A DNA stretch of 64,000 bases from Herpetosiphonaceae bacterium (GTDB lineage: Bacteria; Chloroflexota; Chloroflexia; Chloroflexales; Kallotenuaceae): positions 1 to 64,000 of the forward strand of contig DASUTC010000077.1 of assembly GCA_036374795.1 (NCBI GenBank), given 5' to 3'. Below the pieces are notes generated by a model. That model searched no databases, had not been told where the DNA came from, and worked only from the letters and a program-made list of their open reading frames with translations. Below, piece after piece: positions 41,979 through 52,246 of the stretch. The translations under genes and the position numbers were made by a program. How positions within the stretch are numbered: position 1 is the first letter of the stretch; the number at the start of each line of letters is the position of its first letter.

Positions 41979-42815
41979 ATGCAGATTCTTGACACCATTC
42001 AAGCATTTCGAGCGGCTCACGCGGCGCTGCCCGGCTCACTGGGCTTCGTGCCGACGATGGGCTACCTTCACGAGGGCCACCTGACTCTGTTGCGCCGTGC
42101 CAGAGCCGAGTGCAACCATGTCGCCGCCAGCATCTTTGTCAATCCGGCGCAGTTCGGACCCAACGAGGATCTCGCGCGCTATCCGCGAGACATCCCCCGC
42201 GATCTTGAGCTGCTGCAGGCCGAGGGCGTCGATCTGGTCTTTGTGCCTGCGGTAGCAGAGATCTACCCGCCAGGCTACAGCACCTACGTCGATGTCGAGA
42301 ACGTCAGCGCTATGCTCGAAGGCGCGCACCGACCCGGACACTTTCGCGGCGTTGCGACTGTTGTATGCAAGCTGTTCAACATCGTGCAGGCCGAGCGAGC
42401 GTACTTCGGGCAGAAGGACGCGCAGCAGACGGTGGTGATTCGGCAGATGATCCGCGATCTTGCCATCCCCACCGAGATCGTCGTCGTGCCGACCGTGCGC
42501 GAGCGCGATGGGCTGGCGCTGTCGAGCCGCAACGTGTACCTCGATCCAGCTCAGCGGGCGGCGGCTCCTGTGCTCTACCGGGGCTTGCAGCAGGTTGTCG
42601 AGCTCTACCAGCGCGGCGAGCGCGACGCGGAGACGCTGCGGGCGGCGCTGAGCCAAGCCCTGGCGCGCGAGCCGCTGGCGCAGGTCGAGTATGTCAGCAT
42701 CGCCGATCCGGTCACGCTCCACGAGATCGACGGGCCGATCGAGCGCGGCGCGGTCGTCTCGCTGGCGGCGCGCCTCGGCACGACGCGGTTGATCGACAAC
42801 GTGATCCTTCAGTAG
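41979..42815 (+). CDS. panC: Pantothenate synthetase
   Basis: A 278-residue protein from ATG 41979, the start that matches family N-termini. In-frame ATGs at 41925, 41940 and 41946 would add up to 18 residues, and no clear ribosome site decides. Motifs are the HIGH-type VPTMGYLHEGHLTL, NPAQFGPNEDLARYPR, YFGQKDAQQ and the ALSSRNVYL loop. It joins pantoate to beta-alanine using ATP. No panD gene is in the window. A terminator follows. Confidence 0.96.
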   Translation: MQILDTIQAFRAAHAALPGSLGFVPTMGYLHEGHLTLLRRARAECNHVAASIFVNPAQFGPNEDLARYPRDIPRDLELLQAEGVDLVFVPAVAEIYPPGYSTYVDVENVSAMLEGAHRPGHFRGVATVVCKLFNIVQAERAYFGQKDAQQTVVIRQMIRDLAIPTEIVVVPTVRERDGLALSSRNVYLDPAQRAAAPVLYRGLQQVVELYQRGERDAETLRAALSQALAREPLAQVEYVSIADPVTLHEIDGPIERGAVVSLAARLGTTRLIDNVILQ

Positions 42816-42849
42816 CAGGCGGCAGGCGACAACAGATGGACGCGACGAG

Positions 42850-42880
42850 CGAGGCAGGTTCGATAACCTGCCTCGTTTAT
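42850..42880 (+). terminator. Rho-independent terminator after panC
   Basis: CGAGGCAGGTT (42850-42860) and AACCTGCCTCG (42865-42875) form an 11-bp perfect stem with a 4-nt loop, followed by TTTAT. Confidence 0.8.
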
Positions 42881-43037
42881 GTCAGGGTGGGGTATGGAAG
42901 TGGTCAGAATCAAAAGCATTGAATTGAACCGTAGGGCACGCCGGTGTCCTTGGGCCTATCGCAATGCATCTCTACGAGGTCAATCTATCTGCTCATCTCT
43001 GGAAAAGAAGCGCTGTCGGAAGGCATAGCGCGAGCTA

Positions 43038-43862
43038 TCAGGCGCGTAACAGCCGCAAAATATCGTCGTACTCCGTGGCAGCGGCGGCCTCAGCGGATGC
43101 GGCGGCGGCTGGCACTTCCTCGATGGTCCGCTCTGCCGGTTCGGGCGTGGAAGCATCGGGCAGCGGCTCGACCGGCCTCAGCACATCTTCGGGAACGGCG
43201 ACCAGCAGCTTGGCGAAGAAGCTGGTCTGCTCTGCGGGCTGGCTGGCAGCCTTGGCCTTCAGCCTCGGCTTCGGCCTGGGCGCGGGCGGCAACATCTTCG
43301 TCGCCTTCACCTGCTCGACGGCGGCTCGTCCCCGCGACAGCCGGAGCAGACCGCGCTCCTTCAGGCGGAGCAGGCCGGTACAGACCTCGATCGGATCGAG
43401 CACGGCGTAGTGGGCAACCTCGGCGATCGTCCGCGAGCCGTCGACGCCCGACAGGATCGGCCAGTCTTCCTCGTAGATTCGCACCTGCTCGCCGTTGGCC
43501 GGAGTGACGAATTCGGGCACGATGTCGAGATCGGGAATATGAGGCCGAATTCTGGACCATTGCCGAGCCAGCGCTACTGCCTGATCGATCACATTCGGCG
43601 TCGGCTCCACAACCGTCCGTTCGGGCGTGGTCTGCCCGGCAACAAAACGAAACGGAGCGTCCCCCAGTTCAAAGAGCGGCCAGAGCGCATCAAAGCCCTG
43701 CGCAGCGGGAGACGACGCATGCACGCAGCGACCTTCGACGAAGAAGATCAGATGCGTGCCTGACGGCGCTTGAATCTCGATCGCGCCAGTAACTAAACTG
43801 TTGCTACAAAGCTCCAGCAGCTCCCGCAAAGCAAAGCGAGATAAACATCCTTCGAGCTGCAT
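43038..43862 (-). CDS. DUF4388 (PATAN-type) protein
   Basis: A 274-residue protein with GAGG at a good distance before the ATG. Residues 1-100 fit DUF4388 (MQLEGCLSRFALRELLELCS, TGAIEIQAPSGTHLIFFVEG). A second, winged-helix-like part follows (SGVDGSRTIAEVAHYAVLDP, TGLLRLKERGLLRL). The C-terminal 90 residues are low-complexity (Ala/Pro/Glu-rich) and end with EYDDILRLLRA. DUF4388 occurs beside response regulators and small GTPase systems in gliding or filamentous bacteria. The role here is unknown, probably a protein-interaction adaptor. Confidence 0.8.
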   Translation of the reverse strand: MQLEGCLSRFALRELLELCSNSLVTGAIEIQAPSGTHLIFFVEGRCVHASSPAAQGFDALWPLFELGDAPFRFVAGQTTPERTVVEPTPNVIDQAVALARQWSRIRPHIPDLDIVPEFVTPANGEQVRIYEEDWPILSGVDGSRTIAEVAHYAVLDPIEVCTGLLRLKERGLLRLSRGRAAVEQVKATKMLPPAPRPKPRLKAKAASQPAEQTSFFAKLLVAVPEDVLRPVEPLPDASTPEPAERTIEEVPAAAASAEAAAATEYDDILRLLRA

Positions 43863-43962
43863 GGCGACCTCACTATTCTTGATAGTTGTATCGTACCTGC
43901 TTTTGTCGTAGGTCGTCAGCCCCCGTAGGTCCTACAAATTTTTAGTACGTTTCTACCTAAGC

Positions 43963-43992
43963 TTGACGTTTTCGCGGTCCGCTGCTCATAAT
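43963..43992 (+). promoter_or_regulatory. Sigma-70 promoter of the macro-like gene
   Basis: TTGACG (43963-43968) and CATAAT (43987-43992) are 18 bp apart. The ATG at 44016 follows AAGGAGG at 44005-44011. Confidence 0.65.
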
Positions 43993-44015
43993 GAGCGCAG
44001 GAGTAAGGAGGCACG

Positions 44016-44630
44016 ATGGTGGACGAGCGAGTGAAGTTATCGACAGCGGATGCGCTGACTGTACCCGCCGATGCGATTGTGGTCGAGGATAGCGGCTGGC
44101 TCACGGCCTCGCGCGGACTGGCCGCGAGCGTAGACGGGCTTAACCCTGAGCTGCGCGCACGGCGTGAGCAGGCGCTCGCGCTGCACGGCGGCCCGTACGC
44201 GATCGGCGCGGCGCTGGGCTTCCCGCTCCACCCGACGACGCACACGCTGCGCCACGCGATCTGGACGATCACCTTTACGTACATCCAGCAGCCGGAGCAG
44301 CGCGATCATCTGGTGCGGGCAACGCCGCTCGACATCGCCGCCGCCGCCCGCAGCGCCCTGCTCGAGGCGATAGAGCTGAAGGCGCGGCACATCATCATGC
44401 CCGCGATCGGCACGCGCACGGATTATCATGTGCTGCCGCCGGTGCCCAAGAAGCTGCCGCGCTATGTCATGGGCGCGGCGCAGATGATCGGCATCCAGCA
44501 GGCGCTCCAGACCGACACGACGATCGAATCCGTTACACTGGCGCTATCGCAGCGCGACTATGCGATCTTTCATGATCTGCTTGGCCTACCGTCAGCAGAA
44601 TCGATCGATGAGGACACCAGCGATGAGTGA
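44016..44630 (+). CDS. Macro-domain-like protein
   Basis: A 204-residue protein with AAGGAGG before the ATG. The order VPADAIVVEDSGWLTASRGL, GGPYAIGAALGFPL, LRHAIWTITFTY, RSALLEAIELKARHIIMPAI and then GTR follows the macro (ADP-ribose-binding) fold: first strand and DAIV, phosphate loop, helix, and IxxPxIGT strand. The usual NAAN motif is absent, so ligand binding may differ. A distinctive PPVPKKLPRYVMGAAQ segment follows. The gene overlaps the next by 8 nt, so the two products probably act together. Confidence 0.7.
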   Translation: MVDERVKLSTADALTVPADAIVVEDSGWLTASRGLAASVDGLNPELRARREQALALHGGPYAIGAALGFPLHPTTHTLRHAIWTITFTYIQQPEQRDHLVRATPLDIAAAARSALLEAIELKARHIIMPAIGTRTDYHVLPPVPKKLPRYVMGAAQMIGIQQALQTDTTIESVTLALSQRDYAIFHDLLGLPSAESIDEDTSDE

Positions 44631-45027
44631 TACCCGGAAAATGTGGGTGACTGAGGTTCATAATTTTGGCGGATTTTTCGGCGGCGATACCGTCACGCTC
44701 TCGGCGGTGCCCTGGCCGGAGGGAGAAGAAGAAACGCTGACGATCGACGAGAAAGCGCTGGACAATGTCACCAGCCGCCATACGATCGCGCCCGCGATGC
44801 TGCTAGAGCTGGAGCTGGTCGGCGAGCGCGTCGATCACGCGCGACTGGTAGCGGCCCGCGACCTGGATACGCTGCATGAGGCGTTGATCGCCGCGCCCTC
44901 TGCGCCTAAGCTGGATGCGCCGCGCATTCGCGCCTACCGCTGCGCCGCATGCGATCTGTGGGTGGTGGGACAGCCTTCCGAGAATCCGGCGGCGGTGTGT
45001 ACGATCTGTGGACAACCTTTGGATTGA
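44623..45027 (+). CDS. Small protein with C-terminal zinc ribbon
   Basis: The ATG at 44623 overlaps the end of the preceding gene; GAGG lies 9 nt before. Of its 134 residues, the N-terminal 95 are acidic and unassigned (MWVTEVHNFGGFFGGDTVTL). The last 30 carry two CxxC pairs (YRCAAC ... VCTIC) that form a zinc ribbon. A stand-alone zinc ribbon of this kind could bind RNA, DNA or a partner protein. I do not recognise a family. Confidence 0.72.
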   Translation: MSDTRKMWVTEVHNFGGFFGGDTVTLSAVPWPEGEEETLTIDEKALDNVTSRHTIAPAMLLELELVGERVDHARLVAARDLDTLHEALIAAPSAPKLDAPRIRAYRCAACDLWVVGQPSENPAAVCTICGQPLD

Positions 45028-45158
45028 CGGAGCAAACCCTGGCATGTTTTTTGCACTTCTCCAGTGGCACAAGATTTAAAGAGACAGAGCTGTTGCAAAC
45101 AAGCGGAGTAGTGCCGTGAGGGTGTCAGCTCAAGGATTGGAATCGAGGAGTTTGTGCC

Positions 45159-45293
45159 ATGATTATGCTTATTGTCTGCGCTCTGTTGCTCGCTGCTCTC
45201 TGTGTATGCTGGATCGCGACTCAGATCGACCAAGCCGCCAAGCTGACACCAGAGCCGGTACGGGTCCGCCACACGGTACAACGTCGCCGCTAA
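45159..45293 (+). CDS. 44-residue single-span membrane peptide
   Basis: ATG 45159 has GAGGAG at 45146-45151. The product starts MIMLIVCALLLAALCVCWIA, a transmembrane helix with three cysteines, then a short polar tail rich in Gln, Pro and Arg that ends RHTVQRRR. The charge distribution predicts a cytoplasmic C-terminus. It has its own ribosome site and a strong terminator 25 bp later, which together argue that it is a real gene. The function is unknown. Confidence 0.6.
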   Translation: MIMLIVCALLLAALCVCWIATQIDQAAKLTPEPVRVRHTVQRRR

Positions 45294-45317
45294 GCACGCA
45301 CACAATACCAGGCCAGG

Positions 45318-45352
45318 AAGGGATGAGCCATGCTCATCCCTTGCGCATTTTA
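45318..45352 (+). terminator. Terminator after the small membrane peptide gene
   Basis: AAGGGATGAGC (45318-45328) and GCTCATCCCTT (45332-45342) form an 11-bp stem with a 3-nt loop, followed by GCGCATTTT. Confidence 0.75.
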
Positions 45353-45564
45353 CGGCCATGCCGCGCCTGAGCGACGATACCGGCTGTACCAAACGTGCCG
45401 AACGCGCTACAATACGGATGCTTAAATACGTCGATCACTTAACAGGAGCTACGGAATCGCTGCTTTAAACAGACGTTTCGCCTGCCACAGTAAGGATACA
45501 ATGCCGCTCCGTCGCAGGCTCGCTAACGCTACTGCGTACCTCCTGTCACGTACGAGATTAAGGT

Positions 45565-48450
45565 ATGGCTATTACAGAGTCATCAGTCGATGAATTAACC
45601 ACGAAGTGGCAAGCCATTCCAGCCACGTCGATCGCCACACTGATGCCAGAGCAAGCGCTAGCCGAACTCAAGACCGAGCGCCACGGGCTGACAACTCACG
45701 AGGCGACGATCCGGCTTGCCGCGCTCGGAACGAACGATCTCACGATCCGGCGCGGCTGGCGCAGCATCTTCGGCGTGTTCGCGATTGTCGTCCGGCCTCT
45801 GCTGCTGCCGCTGTGGATCGCCGCGTTTATCGCCTTCGGCATCGACCGCATGTACATGGGACAGGCGCTCCTCGTGATCGCCGCGCTCAACACGATCGTC
45901 GCCGCGATTCAAGAGCGCAAGGTCGAGCGGGCGGCGGCGGCGCTGCACGACATCCTGCCTGCGTTCGCGCGGGTGCTGCGCGACGGGCGTGAGCAGAATA
46001 TTATGGCGTCGATGCTGGTGCCGGGCGATATCCTGCTGCTGCGACCGAATGATAGCATTCCCGCCGACGCGCGGCTGATCGAGGCGCACGATTTGCATAC
46101 CGTCGATACCGTGCTCAGCACAGAAGAGTCGGTGGTTCATCGCATCGTCGATGCAGTCTTTGACGACGACCATGTGACCGAGCAGTTGCCAAACGTGGTC
46201 TATGCCGGCGGGCGGGTCGTGAGCGGCCACGGCACGGCAGTGGTCTTTGCGACGGGCACGAACACCGCCTTCGGCAAGATCGCCGCGCTCACCCAGCGCG
46301 CCCAGGAGGAGCCTAGCCCGCTGCTGTGGGCCTTTGCTCATCTAGGCAACGTCGTGCTCGGCGTCGGCCTCATCAGCGCGCTGCTTGGCTTTCTTTATGT
46401 GTATAACCAGCTCAGGCTGACCATCGAAGAGAGCCTGACGATCGCTGTGCTCTTCCTCACCGCCGCCGTGCCCACGGGCCTGATGCCCGGAATTACCCTG
46501 GCGCTGATCGAGGGCGCGCGACGACTCCAGAAGCATAAGGCTATTTTTCGCCGCCTATCGAACGTCGAAACCCTGGGCGCGACCACGGTGATCTGCGCCG
46601 ATAAGACCGGCACGCTGACGCAAAACGAGATGACCGTGCGCGAAGTCTGGACCGCCGACGGGCCGATCGTCGTCACGGGGGTGGGCTACCTGCCGCAGGG
46701 CCAGTTCATCGCCGAGCATCGCCCGCTCGACACGGCCAACGCCGCGCGGCACATCGGCGCGCTGCTGCGCGGAGCGGTGCTGACCAGCACGGCGCGACTC
46801 TTGCCGCCCGATACGCTGCGCCCGCACTGGCATATCCTGGGCGATCCTACCGAGGCCTCGCTGATCGTCGCGGCGGCGAAAGCCCACATCAAAGCCGCGG
46901 ATGTGTATGAGCAGATCCCACAGATTGCCGTCTTGAACAGCGATCGAGACACCGCCCTGGACGGCGTGATCGTGCAGGAGCACAGCCAGACGTTCGCCTA
47001 TGTCAAAGGCACGCCGCGCGAGCTACTGGCGCGCTGTACCGCGCTCGCCACGATGAACGGCGAGCGTCCGCTCACCGATCGCGATCGGCAGGCGATCAAA
47101 AAAGTGCTCCACCGCCATCAGCGCGACGCCATGCGGACGGTCGCGTTTGCCCGCCGCGCGCTGACGAGCGCAGACCCACGTGCGACGCGGATCGACGATG
47201 TGGCCCACGATCTGGTGCTGCTGGGCATGATGGCGGTGGTCGATCCGCCCCGGCAGGAGGTAGCCGAGGCGATCGAAGCCTGTCACAACGCCCATATTCG
47301 CACGATCATGCTCACCGGCGACGATATGATTAGCTCAACCTCGATCGCGCGACGCTGCACGATGGTTCGGAGCACACGCTCGACGGTGCTGAGCGGCCCC
47401 GAAATCGACGCCATGAATCAGGCGACGCTCAAAGAGCGGCTGCGGCATGGCGATATGGTGCTGGCGCGTCTCACACCTGAGCACAAAGTGCGCGTCGTGC
47501 AGGCGCTGGAGGAGCTGGGCGAGGTGGTGCTCGTCACCGGCGGCGCGGCCAGCGACGTGCCCGCGCTCAAAGCGGCCTACACTGGCATCGCCATGGGAGC
47601 TTCGGGCAGCGCCGCCGCCTGCCAGGCCGCCGATCTGGTGCTGCTCGACGACAACTTCGCGACGATCGCGGAGGCCATCGCCGAAGGCCGCGCGGTCGAG
47701 CAGCGGGTTCGACGACTGGTTGCGCTCAATCTTGCCACGACGGTTGCGAAGATCGTCGCGCTGATCGCGGCGCTGGTGTTTGGCCTGCCGCTGCTGCTGA
47801 CGGTGGGCCAGCAGCTCTTGATCGATCTGCTGGCGGGGCTGCTGCCGGGCCTGGCGATCGGCGCCGGTCGGCCAGATCCACGGCTGATGTTGCGATCGCC
47901 GCGACCCACGGGACGACCGCTGCTGGCGCGAAAAGTCTATCTGCTGGGCTATGGCTGGTTCGGCGGCCTCACAGCGACTCTGGCGCTCCTAACGAGCATC
48001 TTTTATGTTGTTCAGGTCCACGGCCAGTACAACCTCAGGGATCTGATCGTCAGCAACCTGCTAGCGTACGAGGCGCGTATCGCCGACGAAGCGGGGCGGC
48101 ATGGCCTCGTCGCGACCAGCCTGTACGTCGTGATGAGCGTCGCCGCTCTGCTGGGCGCGGCTCTGATCCGGCGCTCGGCAGCGCCCAACGACCGCCGTCC
48201 GCTCCTGCTGCTGCTGGGACTGGTCGGGCTGTCGTTCGGCATCCTGGTCGTGTGTATCATCTGGCCGACGGTCCACGCCTACATTGCCTTAACCACGATC
48301 CCCACATGGGGCTGGGGCGTGGCGCTTGCCGGAACCGTGCTTGTCGCGGGCCTGGAGTTCGTTCGTCAGCGCCTTGATCCGATCTTCAAGCCACAGCCGA
48401 CTATCGCGGCGCAGCAGCCGCTCGGCAATATTCCTTCGGCGAAGAGCTAA
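45565..48450 (+). CDS. P-type ATPase of P2-like type with altered catalytic motifs
   Basis: A 961-residue protein with the full P-type layout: N-terminal cation-ATPase domain, A domain, phosphorylation motif CADKTGTLTQNEMT with Asp346, N domain and six C-terminal helices. Several motifs differ from the P2 norm. TGES of the A domain is TEES (186-189). The membrane PEGL is PTGL (303-306). TGDGxND of the hinge is TGGAASD (658-664), so the Mg2+-binding first Asp and the Asn are lost. ALKxAxxGIAMG is kept. The phosphorylation site is intact, so it may still turn over, but ion and activity are uncertain. A TACAAT box at 45408-45413 may start a 145-nt leader. Confidence 0.85.
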   Translation: MAITESSVDELTTKWQAIPATSIATLMPEQALAELKTERHGLTTHEATIRLAALGTNDLTIRRGWRSIFGVFAIVVRPLLLPLWIAAFIAFGIDRMYMGQALLVIAALNTIVAAIQERKVERAAAALHDILPAFARVLRDGREQNIMASMLVPGDILLLRPNDSIPADARLIEAHDLHTVDTVLSTEESVVHRIVDAVFDDDHVTEQLPNVVYAGGRVVSGHGTAVVFATGTNTAFGKIAALTQRAQEEPSPLLWAFAHLGNVVLGVGLISALLGFLYVYNQLRLTIEESLTIAVLFLTAAVPTGLMPGITLALIEGARRLQKHKAIFRRLSNVETLGATTVICADKTGTLTQNEMTVREVWTADGPIVVTGVGYLPQGQFIAEHRPLDTANAARHIGALLRGAVLTSTARLLPPDTLRPHWHILGDPTEASLIVAAAKAHIKAADVYEQIPQIAVLNSDRDTALDGVIVQEHSQTFAYVKGTPRELLARCTALATMNGERPLTDRDRQAIKKVLHRHQRDAMRTVAFARRALTSADPRATRIDDVAHDLVLLGMMAVVDPPRQEVAEAIEACHNAHIRTIMLTGDDMISSTSIARRCTMVRSTRSTVLSGPEIDAMNQATLKERLRHGDMVLARLTPEHKVRVVQALEELGEVVLVTGGAASDVPALKAAYTGIAMGASGSAAACQAADLVLLDDNFATIAEAIAEGRAVEQRVRRLVALNLATTVAKIVALIAALVFGLPLLLTVGQQLLIDLLAGLLPGLAIGAGRPDPRLMLRSPRPTGRPLLARKVYLLGYGWFGGLTATLALLTSIFYVVQVHGQYNLRDLIVSNLLAYEARIADEAGRHGLVATSLYVVMSVAALLGAALIRRSAAPNDRRPLLLLLGLVGLSFGILVVCIIWPTVHAYIALTTIPTWGWGVALAGTVLVAGLEFVRQRLDPIFKPQPTIAAQQPLGNIPSAKS

Positions 48451-48464
48451 AAGAACACGGAGGA

Positions 48465-48602
48465 TGAGCCGAGAACCAAGAGCCGTCAGGCCGGGGGTTG
48501 GGGTGGCCCCTACCACCTCTTCCCCCGCTCCTGTCGCAACCCGGGTATCCTCTGGGCGGAGCAGCCTGTCGAGGTTCGGGGAAGGGGCCGGGGGTGAGGG
48601 CC
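48465..48602. repeat. G-rich intergenic repeat between ATPase and trkA genes
   Basis: It starts with GCCGAGAACCAAGA (also at 55464-55477) and GCCGTCAGGCCGGGGGT (also in the tldD duplication at 20630). It ends with GGGGAAGGGGCCGGGGG-type sequence resembling 60477-60515. These pieces mark a dispersed repeat family. Confidence 0.7.
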
Positions 48603-48650
48603 TCACCTCGAAACGCGAAACCTGGAACTCGAAGAGATTGAGGAACGCAC

Positions 48651-49295
48651 ATGCAATCGATAATTGTTGGATGCGGTCGCGTCGGCGTGCTGCTGGCGCA
48701 TCTGTTGGAGCAAGACGGGCATCAGGTGACGGTCGTCGATAAAAATCCAACGGCCTTCCGCAAGCTCGGCAGCGGCTTTCGGGGACGCACCGTTCCCGGC
48801 ATCGGCTTCGATCGCGATGTGTTGCGTGAGGCCGGCATCGAGCGCGCGGATGCCTTCGCCGCCGTCACCAGCGGCGACAACTCCAACTTCATCGCGGCAA
48901 CCGTGGCGCGTGACACGTTTCGAGTGCCGATCGTCGTGGCGCGGATCTACGATCCGCAGCGCGAGCAGATCTACCGGCGGCTTGGCATCCGCACCATCAG
49001 CTCAACCTCCTGGGGCGCGCATAAAATCAAGCGCATGCTGCTCAACAGCGATCTGCATGGGACGCAAGAGCTGGGCAATGGCGAGGTGCAGGTGATGCAG
49101 GCGCGCGTCTCCGCCCTGGTAGCCGGGCGTCCCGTGCGTGATCTGCTCTACAGCGGCTCGATCAACGTCTTTGCGGTCGTGCGCGGCGGACGAGCGTTCG
49201 TGCCGACGCAGGGCACGACCCTTCAGGAGGGCGACATCATCCACATGAGCGTCGCCGCCGATGCAGTGGATAAGATCGAGACACTGATCCGCTGA
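48651..49295 (+). CDS. TrkA-type K+ channel regulatory subunit (RCK)
   Basis: A 214-residue protein. A TrkA_N Rossmann domain at the N-terminus has SIIVGCGRVGVLLAHLLEQD, Asp in VVDKNP and DNSNFIAATVARD. A TrkA_C domain follows (QARVSALVAGRPVRDLLYSG, TTLQEGDIIHMSVAADAV). Such proteins bind NAD(H) or nucleotides and gate TrkH/KtrB K+ channels in the membrane. No channel gene is beside it. It precedes the nucleoside transporter operon; a second TrkA-like gene follows that operon. Confidence 0.88.
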   Translation: MQSIIVGCGRVGVLLAHLLEQDGHQVTVVDKNPTAFRKLGSGFRGRTVPGIGFDRDVLREAGIERADAFAAVTSGDNSNFIAATVARDTFRVPIVVARIYDPQREQIYRRLGIRTISSTSWGAHKIKRMLLNSDLHGTQELGNGEVQVMQARVSALVAGRPVRDLLYSGSINVFAVVRGGRAFVPTQGTTLQEGDIIHMSVAADAVDKIETLIR

Positions 49296-49340
49296 GCCTG
49301 GCGGCGCGATAGGTGATGTAGGAGCTTGCCAAGACCTTTG

Positions 49341-49349
49341 TGCTATAAT
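49341..49349 (+). promoter_or_regulatory. Extended -10 promoter of the nucleoside transporter operon
   Basis: TGCTATAAT, with -10 at 49344-49349, lies 60 nt before ATG 49410. It is the same sequence (TGTGCTATAAT) as before the immunity gene at 26457. Confidence 0.65.
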
Positions 49350-49409
49350 GGCTCGCGGCTGGAACGTATCCAGCCGTCATTTAGGTTGTCTCCAAGGGAG
49401 GACCGCTTT

Positions 49410-50582
49410 ATGCGTAAATCGCTGTACGGTGTCCTACTGCTGATCCTGTTGCTGCCGATTCTGGCGGCGTGCGGCGGCGGCGATGCTGGCACCGGAAACA
49501 CCACCACGACAGGCCCCGCCACATCACCGGCGGGCGAGGCTAGCCCATCCCCGGTTGTTACAGAAACAGGAGCATCGCCCGCGCCCGCCGAGACGATGAC
49601 GGCGGCTGCCCAAGAAACCGCCACCGGCGGCGCGTCCGGCGATGCCAGCAATATCCGCGTGGCGCTGGTGACGGATGTCGGCAAGATCAACGATGGCACC
49701 TTCAACCAGTTCGCCTATGAGGGCTTGCAGCGCGCGCAGCAAGAGCTGGGCATCAAGGTCGACTACATCGAGACGCAGCAGCCGACCGACTACGAGAAGA
49801 ACCTTGAGCAGTTCGCCTCGGCGAAGTACGATCTGGTGATCGGCGTCGGCTTCTTGATGGGCGACGCGATCAAAGCGATTGCCACGCGCTTTCCAGACGT
49901 CAAGTTCGCGATCGTCGATGCCGCTCCCGAAGGCGCGCCCGACAACGTGAAGCCGCTGCTCTTCAAGGAAGACCAGGCGGGCTACATCGTCGGCACGATG
50001 GCGGCGCTGCTGACCAAGAGCAACACGATCGGCGTGGTCGGCGGCGTGGAGCAGGTTCCGGCGGTGCAGCGCTTCGTCAAGGGCTACGAGGCGGGCGCGA
50101 AGGCGCAGAAGGCCGACATCAACGTGCTCCAGGTCTATCTGCCCAGCTTCACCGATCCGGCGGCAGGCGGCGAGGCCGCTCGCTCGCAGATCGCCGAGGG
50201 CGCGGACGTGATCTTCGGCGCTGGCGGCCAGACCGGGTCGGGCGCGATCCAGGCGGCGGCTCAGGAAGGCGCGTACGTAGTCGGCGTAGACCAGGACGAG
50301 TACAACACCACCTTCAAGAAGGGCTCGGCGGAAGGTGCCGACAAGCTTGTCACCAGCGCGATCAAGCGCGTTGACAACGCCGTGTTCGACACGATCAAGT
50401 CGGTGGTCGACGGCAACTTCAGCAACGAGCAGTACGTCGGCGACGCGGCCAACGGCGGCGTCGACTATGCCGAGGCGCACGATGCGTCGAGCGTTGTCAC
50501 CGCCGAGATCAAGGCCAAGGTCGATGAGGTCAAGAAGGGCCTGGCCGACGGCAGCATCCAGACCAACGTCGAAGTCAAATAA
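49410..50582 (+). CDS. BMP-family nucleoside-binding lipoprotein
   Basis: A 390-residue protein with GGGAGG before the ATG. It has a lipoprotein signal ending in LAAC, then a Thr/Ser/Pro-rich linker of about 60 residues. The BMP (PnrA-like) domain follows with VALVTDVGKINDGTFNQFAY, VGFLMGDAIKAIATRFPDVK, GVVGGVEQVPAVQRFVKGYE and GVDQDEYNT. BMP proteins bring purine nucleosides to an ABC importer. The ATPase and two permease genes follow after a terminator. Confidence 0.93.
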   Translation: MRKSLYGVLLLILLLPILAACGGGDAGTGNTTTTGPATSPAGEASPSPVVTETGASPAPAETMTAAAQETATGGASGDASNIRVALVTDVGKINDGTFNQFAYEGLQRAQQELGIKVDYIETQQPTDYEKNLEQFASAKYDLVIGVGFLMGDAIKAIATRFPDVKFAIVDAAPEGAPDNVKPLLFKEDQAGYIVGTMAALLTKSNTIGVVGGVEQVPAVQRFVKGYEAGAKAQKADINVLQVYLPSFTDPAAGGEAARSQIAEGADVIFGAGGQTGSGAIQAAAQEGAYVVGVDQDEYNTTFKKGSAEGADKLVTSAIKRVDNAVFDTIKSVVDGNFSNEQYVGDAANGGVDYAEAHDASSVVTAEIKAKVDEVKKGLADGSIQTNVEVK

Positions 50583-50606
50583 GCGGCGCGCATAGGTAGG
50601 CTGAGC

Positions 50607-50636
50607 AAAAAGAGGCGTATCAACGCCTCTTTTTTG
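50607..50636 (+). terminator. Terminator after the BMP lipoprotein gene
   Basis: AAAAAGAGGCG and CGCCTCTTTTT form an 11-bp stem with a 6-nt loop and a T-tract. It probably limits read-through, so the binding protein is made in excess over the membrane parts. Confidence 0.88.
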
Positions 50637-50707
50637 TTTACCCAGGCGGCCCAACTTAAGCTACAATACGGCTACGCAACCTTGTGCCGCTGAGGGAGAG
50701 CCACACC

Positions 50708-52229
<1,522 letters not shown>

Positions 52230-52246
<17 letters not shown>

